DNA of 39,822 nucleotides from the NCBI GenBank assembly GCA_964415605.1, contig CAYQBA010000018.1, positions 1-39,822 of the forward strand, in the 5' to 3' direction. The translations under genes and the position numbers were made by a program. Every line of letters begins with the position of its first letter. Position 1 is the first letter of the stretch. Below the pieces are notes generated by a model that saw only the letters and a list, made by a program, of their open reading frames with translations, was not told the origin of the DNA and did not search any database. Below, piece after piece: positions 7,310 to 14,819 of this stretch. This DNA comes from UCB3 sp964415605 (GTDB lineage: Bacteria > Chloroflexota > Anaerolineae > Epilineales > Epilineaceae).

Positions 7310-8893
7310 TCACGAACCGCCCGCCCCCGCCCGGCCGCGCGTCGCCCCGCCGCTCTCCCCCACATCCCCGCCCCCGACCACCCGAGGCAGGTAGACCCTA
7401 CCCCCCGGTGCCGGCGTCGCCGTCGCCGTCGGCGCCCCCGTCGGCGTCGCCTCGCCCGTGGCTGTCGGCAGGCGCGCCGGCACCCGCGCGAAGAACACCT
7501 GCTGCCGCCGATTCGGGTTGTCGCCGAAGTCCGCCGTCGCGTTCCAGAATGCCAGGTCCGCGTCGTCCGTCGACGCCAGGCCCTGGTAGTCGCCGATGAA
7601 CCCCGTGGTCGCGTTGACCATCGGCAAGCTGACCGACCAGTCCCACGACTGCGCGCTGACCCGCACGTTCGACGTCCACGACGCCCCCCCGTCGTACGAC
7701 CGCGCCACGTACGTGTCGATGCAGAAGTTCTCACGACCGACGTTCTCGCGCGGGATCCACGGCAAATCCGGGCACGGCAGCCGCCGGTCGAACCACAGCG
7801 CCGCGATACGGCCGTCCGGCGCCGCCGCCAGCTGCGGCTGGAACTGGTCGATGCCGTTCGAGAGCCCGTCGTCGTTAAGCCGGCGCGGCGCGCTCCACGT
7901 CGCGCCGCCGTCCGTCGAGCGCGCCGCCAGGATGTCCGCGTCGCCGTTCCGATAGTCCGCCCACGCCACGTGCACGTCGCCCGTCGTCGGGCTGACCGCC
8001 AGCGCCGGCAGGCTGGCCGGCGTCCGGAACACCGCGTTCGGCAGCTGGAACGGCACCGCCCGCAGCGTGGCGGCCACCGCCGGCGCCGTGAACGTCCGAC
8101 CGCCGTCCGTCGACCTCACCCACTCGATGGCGCCCTCGCCGTCGCCCGTCGCGAAGATCTCGCGCCCGAACACCACGAACACCGTCCCGTCGGGACCGAC
8201 CGCCGGGACCGAGCCCTGCAGCGACCCCGTCGCGAGCGCCACGGGCGGCGACCACGTCGCGCCCGCGTCCGTCGACCGCGCGAACACGATCCGCGCCGGG
8301 TCGCCGACATCCGTCCAGCTCATGTAGACGTTGCCCGCGTACGGGCTCGCCCCGCGCCGGTCGTGGTCGGCCGCGATCCACTGCTTGTCGGCCGCCGTGG
8401 CGCGGTCCGCCGCCACCGGCGCGCCCCAGTCGCCGCCCGGCGGCTTCTTGAACACGTCCAGCCCCGTCGGGCCGCGCGTCAAGACCGAGAAGTAGCCGTT
8501 CCCGAGCCCGTCGAACGTCGCCACCGGGTCCGACGTCAGCGTGTACGCCTCGATCCCCTCCGGCTGACGCTGCGACCACGTCAGCCCGCCGTCGAACGAC
8601 TCGAACACCCCGCTGTGGAAGCGATAGCTCGCCGGCGCGTAGAAGAACTTCGCGCCGCCCAGCAGGTGGTCCGGATCGCTCGGGTCGACCGCCAGCATCA
8701 CCTCGCTGAAGTCCGTCACCGGCCGCGACGCGCCGGCGACCGCGCCGTCGCGGCTGACCTGGACGTTCGGGATGCCGCCGGGCGGCTCCTGATCGATCCG
8801 CGCCGGCCCATCCGCCGGCCGGGCTAGGGCGGTCCCGACCGCCATCAGGCACGCCAACCCCGGCACCATCGCATGCGGGCGCATCTTCGGCAT
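7310..8893 (-). CDS. Secreted BNR/Asp-box repeat protein (sialidase-like fold)
   Basis: A 527-residue exported protein with a signal peptide (residues about 1-24, core 'MVPGLACLMAVGTALA'). A six-bladed-propeller-type body follows with at least five Asp-box motifs: 'SFDGGLTW', 'STDAGATW', 'STDGGRTF', 'STDGGATW', 'SYDGGASW'. The C-terminus is a Thr/Pro/Ala linker, then 'GRVYLPRVV' and a Gly-rich tail. The start at 8893 is chosen because GAGGAGG lies 7 bases upstream; an in-frame codon at 8920 would add nine residues. Asp-box proteins include sialidases, but I cannot identify the sialidase catalytic arginines or the nucleophile, so enzymatic activity is unproven. It is divergent from the fmdB operon. 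Confidence 0.82.
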   Translation of the reverse strand: MPKMRPHAMVPGLACLMAVGTALARPADGPARIDQEPPGGIPNVQVSRDGAVAGASRPVTDFSEVMLAVDPSDPDHLLGGAKFFYAPASYRFHSGVFESFDGGLTWSQRQPEGIEAYTLTSDPVATFDGLGNGYFSVLTRGPTGLDVFKKPPGGDWGAPVAADRATAADKQWIAADHDRRGASPYAGNVYMSWTDVGDPARIVFARSTDAGATWSPPVALATGSLQGSVPAVGPDGTVFVVFGREIFATGDGEGAIEWVRSTDGGRTFTAPAVAATLRAVPFQLPNAVFRTPASLPALAVSPTTGDVHVAWADYRNGDADILAARSTDGGATWSAPRRLNDDGLSNGIDQFQPQLAAAPDGRIAALWFDRRLPCPDLPWIPRENVGRENFCIDTYVARSYDGGASWTSNVRVSAQSWDWSVSLPMVNATTGFIGDYQGLASTDDADLAFWNATADFGDNPNRRQQVFFARVPARLPTATGEATPTGAPTATATPAPGGRVYLPRVVGGGDVGESGGATRGRAGAGGS

Positions 8894-9045
8894 CGCGAAC
8901 CCTCCTCGAGACGGTGGCATCCACTGGCGGCGGCCGTTCCGTGCGCCGGGGCATCGGCGCGCGCCCCGTCGCGCGGAGCGGCCGCCTCGCGCTGTGCTAA
9001 CATTGCCGCAAGATCCCCAATCCGTCGAGGATGCACCCCCACGTC

Positions 9046-9540
9046 ATGCCGATCTACGAGTACCTCTGCCCGACGTGCCACCGCGTGTTCAGCTTCATGA
9101 CGCACACCGTGCACGAGACGCGCGTGCCGGCCTGCCCCAAGTGCGGCGCCGCCGACATGCGCAAGCAGGTGTCGCGCTTCGCGTTCGTGCGTGGCGGGGC
9201 AACGGCCCGGGGCGGGCCGGGCGCTCCCGAAGGCGGGGCCGAAGGCCCCGACCCGCTCGACGACCCGCGCGTCGAGCACGAGATGATGCGGCTGATGAGC
9301 CAGGCCGAGCACATGGACGAGAACGATCCCCGCCAGCTCGGCCACCTCATGCGCCGTATGAGCGAGATCACCGGCGAGCCGCTCGACGGCGAGATGGAGG
9401 AAGCCGTCCGGCGCCTCGAAGCCGGCGAAGACCCCGAAAAGGTCGAGGCCGACCTCGGCGACGTGTTCGGCGAAGGCGGGCCCGACGGCGACGGCTTCGG
9501 CGGGCCGCCGAGCTACGACGACGGCCTCTACACGTTCTGA
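9046..9540 (+). CDS. FmdB-family zinc-ribbon protein
   Basis: A 164-residue protein starting with the family signature 'MPIYEYLCPTC'. Zinc-ribbon cysteines are C8, C11, C30 and C33. A Gly-rich hinge precedes an acidic helical C-terminal part ('LMRRMSEITGEPLDGEMEEA'). The ATG at 9046 is preferred because the family starts at MPIYEY; an in-frame ATG at 9031 would add five residues. GAGG at 9027-9030 abuts the 9031 codon and is 15 bases from 9046, so the start remains slightly uncertain. A TAACAT at 8998-9003 may be the -10. It is the first gene of an operon with the molybdenum oxidoreductase and FdhD, 5 bases upstream of the former. The FmdB family is poorly characterised, and a regulatory or metal-related role is inferred. 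Confidence 0.85.
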   Translation: MPIYEYLCPTCHRVFSFMTHTVHETRVPACPKCGAADMRKQVSRFAFVRGGATARGGPGAPEGGAEGPDPLDDPRVEHEMMRLMSQAEHMDENDPRQLGHLMRRMSEITGEPLDGEMEEAVRRLEAGEDPEKVEADLGDVFGEGGPDGDGFGGPPSYDDGLYTF

Positions 9541-9545
9541 TCGCC

Positions 9546-11837
9546 ATGGCATCCCACGGCCCACGGCAACGCGCACGTCGGCGGTGGATGCCGTCGCTGT
9601 GGGCCAGCTGGAAGCCGTTCGGCATCGGCGAGCAGCGCCCCAACAACTTCGGCGAGATCGCCCGGGCCGCCTGGGAGAACCGCGACCAAGCCCGCTACGC
9701 CTGGCGCATCCTGCGCCACGGCGTGTGCGACGGGTGCGCCCTCGGCACCGCCGGCCTGCGCGATTGGACCATGGCCGACGTCCACCTGTGCAACATCCGC
9801 CTCCGCCTCCTGCGCCTCAACACGATGCCCGCGTTCGACCCCGCCGTCGCCGCCGACGTCGCCTCGCTCGCCCACCGCTCCGGCGCCGAGCTGCGCCGGC
9901 TCGGCCGCCTCGCGTGGCCCATGGTCCGCGCGCGCGGCGAGGCCGGCTTCCGGCGCGTCAGCTGGGGCGCGGCCCTCGACCTCGTCGCCGCCCGCATCCG
10001 CGCCAGCCGGCCCGAGCGGCTGGGCTTCTACCTGACGAGCCGCGGGCTGCCCAACGAGGTGTACTACGCCGCCCAGAAGGCCGTGCGCGCCCTCGGGACC
10101 AACAGCATCGACAACGCCGCGCGCGTGTGCCACTCGCCGAGCACCGTCGCCCTCAAGCGCGCCCTCGGCGTGGCGGCCACCACGTGCTCGTACGCCGACT
10201 GGATCGGCAGCGACGTCGTCGTCTTCATCGGCAGCAACCCGGCCAACAACCAGCCGGTGTCCGCCAAGTACCTCTACTACGCCAAGAAGGCCGGGACCCG
10301 CGTGGTGATGATCAACGCCTACCGCGAGCCCGGCATGGAACGCTACTGGATCCCGAGCAACCCCGAGAGCGCGCTGTTCGGCACGCGCCTGGCCGACGCG
10401 ACGTACCTCGTCAACATTGGCGGCGACGCCGCGTTCCTGAACGGCACCCTCAAGCACATGCTCGCGCACGACTGGCTGGCGCACGACTTCATCGCCGCGC
10501 ACACCACCGGCTGGGAGGACCTCCGGGCGGCCATCGAGGCGCAGCCCTGGGAGGATCTCGAGGCGGCCGCCGGCGCCACGCGCGAGACGATGCTGGACTT
10601 CGCCCGCACGATCGGCCAGGCCCGCACCGGCGTGCTGGTCTGGAGCATGGGCGTGACGCAGCACGTCTGCGGCGAGGACAACGTCGCCGCCATCGTCAAC
10701 CTCGCGCTCGCCAAGGGGTTCCTCGGCCGGCCCGGGTGCGGCCTCATGCCGATCCGGGGCCACTCCGGCGTGCAGGGCGGCGCGGAGATGGGCGCCTACG
10801 CCACCGCCTTGCCCGGCGGTGTCGAGATCACCGCCGAGACGGCCGGCCGCCTCGGCGCGCGCTGGGGGTTCGAAGTCCCGACGGCGCCCGGCCTGAGCGC
10901 GCCGGAGATGATCGACGCCGCGGCGCGCGGCGAGCTCGACGTCCTTTACGCTTCCGGAGGCAATTTCCTCGACGTCATGCCCGACCCGGCCTACGTGGCC
11001 GACGCGCTCGGCCGCGTCCCCTTGCGGGTGCACCAGGACATCGTGCTGACCAGCCAGATGCTGCTCGACCCCGCCGACACCGTCGTGCTGCTGCCGGCCG
11101 CCACGCGCTACGAGGTCCCGGGCGGCGTGACCGAGACCTCGACCGAGCGGCGCATCATCTTCAGCCCGGAGATCCCGGGCCCCCGACCCGGCGAGGCGCG
11201 GCCGGAGTGGGAGATCTTCATGGACCTGGCGCGGCGCGCCCGCCCCGAGCTGGCCGACCGCCTGCGCTTCGCCGGAACGGCCGCCATCCGCGCCGAGATC
11301 GCGGACGTGGTGCCGCTGTACGACGGCATCCAGCACCTCGCGGCCGAGGGCGATCAGCTCCAGTACGGCGGCCCGCACCTGTGCCCGGACGGCGCATGCC
11401 CCACGCCCGACGGCCGGGCGCGGTTCACGCCGGTGGCCCCGGCCGCCGCGGACCTGCCCGACGGCATGTTCCGCGTCGGAACGCGGCGCGGCAAGCAGTT
11501 CAACAGCATGGTGCACGAAGCCACCGACCCGCTCACCGGCGCCGGGCGCACGGACGTGCTGATGCCCGCCGCCGACGCGGCGGCCCTCGGCCTGGCCGAA
11601 GGCGACGCCGTGGTGCTCCACAACGACGTCGGCACCCTGGTCGGCCGCGTCAGGCTTGCCCCGCTGCAGCCCCGAAACCTCCTCGTCGCCTGGCCCGAGG
11701 GCAACGTGCTCATCGACCACCGGCGCCGGTCGCCCGCGGCCCACATCCCGGATTACAACGCCCTGGTGCACGTCGCGCGAGCCGCCGACTTCGGGGCCGT
11801 CGATCCCCTCCCGGCCGGCGCCGAGGGCATCCCCTGA
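9546..11837 (+). CDS. FdhF/YdeP-family molybdopterin oxidoreductase (formate dehydrogenase alpha-like)
   Basis: A 763-residue molybdopterin-dependent oxidoreductase of the YdeP type. The N-terminus has 'GVCDGCALG' and 'HLCNIRL', a reduced cysteine set compared with the usual FeS motif of formate dehydrogenases. The middle has 'NAARVCHSPST', where Cys195 matches the selenocysteine of formate dehydrogenase H, so a Mo/W-Cys centre is predicted. 'GSNPANNQPV' and 'WSMGVTQHVCGEDNV' are cofactor-binding regions, and the C-terminal part ('NSMVHEATDPLTGAGR') is the dinucleotide-binding cap. No Tat signal is seen, so it should be cytoplasmic. ATG 9546 follows the fmdB stop by 5 bases; ATG 9588 is an alternative start with no better ribosome site. 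The substrate is unproven: YdeP proteins are not shown to be formate dehydrogenases in general. Confidence 0.88.
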   Translation: MASHGPRQRARRRWMPSLWASWKPFGIGEQRPNNFGEIARAAWENRDQARYAWRILRHGVCDGCALGTAGLRDWTMADVHLCNIRLRLLRLNTMPAFDPAVAADVASLAHRSGAELRRLGRLAWPMVRARGEAGFRRVSWGAALDLVAARIRASRPERLGFYLTSRGLPNEVYYAAQKAVRALGTNSIDNAARVCHSPSTVALKRALGVAATTCSYADWIGSDVVVFIGSNPANNQPVSAKYLYYAKKAGTRVVMINAYREPGMERYWIPSNPESALFGTRLADATYLVNIGGDAAFLNGTLKHMLAHDWLAHDFIAAHTTGWEDLRAAIEAQPWEDLEAAAGATRETMLDFARTIGQARTGVLVWSMGVTQHVCGEDNVAAIVNLALAKGFLGRPGCGLMPIRGHSGVQGGAEMGAYATALPGGVEITAETAGRLGARWGFEVPTAPGLSAPEMIDAAARGELDVLYASGGNFLDVMPDPAYVADALGRVPLRVHQDIVLTSQMLLDPADTVVLLPAATRYEVPGGVTETSTERRIIFSPEIPGPRPGEARPEWEIFMDLARRARPELADRLRFAGTAAIRAEIADVVPLYDGIQHLAAEGDQLQYGGPHLCPDGACPTPDGRARFTPVAPAAADLPDGMFRVGTRRGKQFNSMVHEATDPLTGAGRTDVLMPAADAAALGLAEGDAVVLHNDVGTLVGRVRLAPLQPRNLLVAWPEGNVLIDHRRRSPAAHIPDYNALVHVARAADFGAVDPLPAGAEGIP

Positions 11838-11840
11838 CCC

Positions 11841-12689
11841 ATGCGGCGCTCCTCCGGCGTCACCCGCACGCCCATCCGGGTCGTCGAGGCCGGCACGGCC
11901 CGGCGGCGCACCGTGGGCGTCGCCACCGAGGAGCCGCTCGAGATCCGCGTACGCCGGGGCGATCGCGCCACCTCCTTGGCGGTGACGATGCGCACACCCG
12001 GGGCCGATCACGAGCTGGCCGTCGGCTTCCTCCTGGCCGAAGGCGTCGTGTCCGGCACGGGCGACGTCGTGGCGGTCGGCCACTGCGCCGACACGGGCAT
12101 CGCGGCATCGGACCGCCACAACATCGTCACCGTCGAGCTCGCCGCCGGCACGACGGTCGATCTGCGACCGCTGGCGCGCCGGTTCGGGGTGTCGAGCGCC
12201 TGCGGGGTGTGCGGCAAGGCCAGCCTCGATCAGCTCGAGATCCGCGGGACCCGGCCGGTTCCGCCCGGCCCGGCCATCGCCGCGGAAACCCTGTACGCGC
12301 TGCCGGACCGGCTTCGGGCCGAGCAGCGGCTGTTCGACGCCACCGGCGGGCTGCACGCCGCGGGCCTGTTCGACGCGGCCGGCGCGCTCTTGGTCGCCCG
12401 CGAGGATGTCGGCCGGCACAACGCCGTCGACAAGGTGCTGGGCTGGGCCCTGTTGAACGGGCGCCTGCCCCTGCACGATCACATCGTGGCCGTCAGCGGG
12501 CGCAGCGGCTTCGAGATCGTCCAGAAGTGCCTGGTCGCCGGCGTGCCCATCGTGTGCTCGGTGTCGGCCCCGAGCAGCCTCGCCGTCGACACCGCGCGGC
12601 GGTTCGGGATGACGCTCGTCGGCTTCCTGCGCGGGCGGACGCTGAACGTGTACGCCGGCGCCGAACGCGTGCGGCCGGGGTCGGGCTGA
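11841..12689 (+). CDS. fdhD: Formate dehydrogenase accessory sulfurtransferase FdhD
   Basis: A 282-residue FdhD. In the known system it takes sulfur from IscS and inserts it into the bis-MGD cofactor so that formate dehydrogenase becomes active. The key 'SACGVCGK' motif gives Cys121 and Cys124, the sulfur-transfer pair. 'REDVGRHNAVDKVLG' and 'SGRSGFEIVQK' are the conserved cofactor-binding regions. The ATG lies 3 bases after the stop of the molybdopterin oxidoreductase, so the two are translated from one message and FdhD very probably matures that enzyme. Confidence 0.95.
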   Translation: MRRSSGVTRTPIRVVEAGTARRRTVGVATEEPLEIRVRRGDRATSLAVTMRTPGADHELAVGFLLAEGVVSGTGDVVAVGHCADTGIAASDRHNIVTVELAAGTTVDLRPLARRFGVSSACGVCGKASLDQLEIRGTRPVPPGPAIAAETLYALPDRLRAEQRLFDATGGLHAAGLFDAAGALLVAREDVGRHNAVDKVLGWALLNGRLPLHDHIVAVSGRSGFEIVQKCLVAGVPIVCSVSAPSSLAVDTARRFGMTLVGFLRGRTLNVYAGAERVRPGSG

Positions 12690-12700
12690 GCCGCGGCGGG

Positions 12701-12706
12701 TATAAT
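12701..12706 (+). promoter_or_regulatory. Consensus -10 TATAAT of the ABC-F gene, leaderless type
   Basis: A perfect TATAAT ends 7 bases before the ATG at 12714. Transcription would start at about the A of the ATG. There is no good -35 at 16-18 bases (GC-rich, overlapping the fdhD end), and no Shine-Dalgarno site. Confidence 0.6.
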
Positions 12707-12713
12707 TCCGGGC

Positions 12714-14762
12714 ATGTCGATCCTGCGGGCCGCCCAGCTCAGCCGTTCGTTCGGCGACTTCGACCTCTTCGGCGGCATCACGTGCAGCATCCCGGGCGAC
12801 GGCCGCATCGGGCTGGTGGGCCCCAACGGCGTGGGCAAGACGACGCTGCTGACCATCCTGGCCGGCCTGGCGTCGCCGACGACGGGGACCGTACACCGCG
12901 CACGCGGCGCCCGCGTGGGCTACTTGCCGCAAGAGGCGGCGGACGCGTTCGCGGACCACGCGGGCACGGTGTACGGTGAGATGCTCCAGGTCTTCGAAGA
13001 CCTGCGCGTCGACGAGGCGCGATTGCGCGACATGGAGGAGGCGATCAGCGCCGGCGAGGCCGACGACGAGCTCCTCGAACGCTACGGCAGCCTCCAGTCG
13101 CGCTTCGAGCACGCCGGCGGCTACGACTATCCCCTGCGCATCCGGCAGGTTCTGACCGGCCTGGGGTTCGGCTCGGGCGGCTGGGACATGCCGGTGGCGC
13201 ACCTCAGCGGCGGGCAGAAGACGCGCGCGCTCCTGGCCCGGCTGCTCCTCGAGCAGCCCGACCTGCTGATCCTCGACGAGCCCACCAACCATCTCGACGT
13301 CGAGGCCGTCGAGTGGCTCGAGGGCACGCTGGCCGCGTGGCCGGGGGCCATCCTGGTGGTGAGCCACGACCGCTACTTCCTGGACCGCGTGGCGAACACC
13401 ATCTGGGAGATGCGCGCCTCCGGCCTTGAGACGTACCGCGGCAACTACAGCGCCTACGTCCAGCAGCGCAGCGAGCGCTGGGCCCGGCGCCAGGCCGAGC
13501 ACGACGCGATGATGGCGCGGTTCGCCAAGGAGCTCGACTTCATCCGCCGCAACATCGCCGGGCAGCGCGTCCAGATGGCCAAGGGGCGGCTCAGCCGGCT
13601 CAGCCGCGAGGTCGAGGCCGTCCACGCCGGCGGGCTGGAGGCGCTCGGCGCCATCCAGAGTCAAGGCTGGCTGCAAGCCACCGACGCGCTGGACATGGAA
13701 CGGGCGTCGATGAACGTCTCGGAGGTCGGCCGGCGCATCGGCGAGCTGCGGCCTCCGGTCCCGGAGATCCCGGAGATCCGCCTGCGGCTCCGATCCGACG
13801 TGCGCGGCGGCGACCTCGTGCTGCGCACGCGAGGGGCGGTCATCGGACATCCCGGCCAGCCCCTCTTCAGCGCGGACGACATCACGCTCGAGCGGCGCGC
13901 ACGCGCCGCCCTGATCGGCGGCAACGGCACCGGCAAGACCACGTTCCTGCGCACCATCATGGGCCAGCTGCCGCCGCTGGCGGGCGACGTCACGGTCGGC
14001 GGCGGGGTCAAGATCGGGTACTTCGCCCAGACCCAGGCGGACCTCGACCCACGAGACACCGTGCTCGGTGCGTTCACGCGACAGGCCGGGATGCTCCCGG
14101 CCGAGGCCCGCGGCCCGCTGGCGGCGTTCCTGTTCCGCGGCGACGACGTCGACAAGCCGATCACGGCGCTGAGCGGAGGGGAGCGCGGGCGCCTGGCGCT
14201 CGCGATCCTGGCCCACCAGGACGCCAACTTCCTGCTCCTCGACGAGCCGACCAACCACCTCGACATCCCGTCGCAGGAAGTGCTCGAGACCGTGCTCAAG
14301 ACCTACCCGGGCACGGTGCTCCTCGTCAGCCACGATCGCTACCTGGTCGACCGCCTGGCCACCCAGGTGTGGGAGCTGCGCGCGGGACGGCTGGCCGTCT
14401 TCCCGGGCCCTTACGCGGCGATGCTGGAAGCCCGGCGCGCGGAGGGAGCGGTCGGGGTGCGCCGAGGCCCCGACAAGGAGGATGCGGCCCGCGGGCGCGG
14501 CCAGGGCACGCCGGCGTCCGACAACGGGCACGCCCTCAGCAAGAACGAGCTGAAGCGCCGAGCCGATCGCGCGGCGGCGGTCGAGGGCCGCATCGCCGGG
14601 CTCGAGGCCGAGATGTCCGAGCTCGAGGCCGCCCTGCAGCGGGCCGGCGAGGCCGGCAACCACGCGGCGATGCGCGACTTGACCGACGCGCACGCGCGCA
14701 TCCGCGCGGCGATCGACGCGGCGTATGCCGAGTGGGGCGCGCTGGCGGTGGAGCCAGCATAG
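12714..14762 (+). CDS. ABC-F family ATPase (ribosome-associated, Uup/EttA-like)
   Basis: A 682-residue protein with two ABC ATPase domains and no membrane part, the mark of the ABC-F group, which acts on ribosomes. Domain 1 has 'GPNGVGKTT' (about residue 37), signature 'LSGGQKTRALLA' and 'LLILDEPTNHLD'. Domain 2 has 'GGNGTGKTT', 'LSGGERGRLALAI' and 'FLLLDEPTNHLD'. The linker between them is charged ('FIRRNIAGQRVQMAKGRLSR'), as in proteins that reach the tRNA exit site. The C-terminus is a predicted coiled coil (about 610-675), as in Uup-type members. It has its own -10 directly before the ATG. A housekeeping translation factor and an antibiotic-resistance ABC-F cannot be told apart here. Confidence 0.93.
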   Translation: MSILRAAQLSRSFGDFDLFGGITCSIPGDGRIGLVGPNGVGKTTLLTILAGLASPTTGTVHRARGARVGYLPQEAADAFADHAGTVYGEMLQVFEDLRVDEARLRDMEEAISAGEADDELLERYGSLQSRFEHAGGYDYPLRIRQVLTGLGFGSGGWDMPVAHLSGGQKTRALLARLLLEQPDLLILDEPTNHLDVEAVEWLEGTLAAWPGAILVVSHDRYFLDRVANTIWEMRASGLETYRGNYSAYVQQRSERWARRQAEHDAMMARFAKELDFIRRNIAGQRVQMAKGRLSRLSREVEAVHAGGLEALGAIQSQGWLQATDALDMERASMNVSEVGRRIGELRPPVPEIPEIRLRLRSDVRGGDLVLRTRGAVIGHPGQPLFSADDITLERRARAALIGGNGTGKTTFLRTIMGQLPPLAGDVTVGGGVKIGYFAQTQADLDPRDTVLGAFTRQAGMLPAEARGPLAAFLFRGDDVDKPITALSGGERGRLALAILAHQDANFLLLDEPTNHLDIPSQEVLETVLKTYPGTVLLVSHDRYLVDRLATQVWELRAGRLAVFPGPYAAMLEARRAEGAVGVRRGPDKEDAARGRGQGTPASDNGHALSKNELKRRADRAAAVEGRIAGLEAEMSELEAALQRAGEAGNHAAMRDLTDAHARIRAAIDAAYAEWGALAVEPA

Positions 14763-14819
14763 CGCAGCCGGCGACGGAGCAGGATCCGCGCACACTGGGG
14801 GTGGTGGGCGACCCGGCGA

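Noticed and set aside
10128..10130. Possible selenocysteine in the molybdopterin oxidoreductase
   Set aside because: The codon at the active-site position is TGC (Cys195), not TGA, so no recoding is needed.
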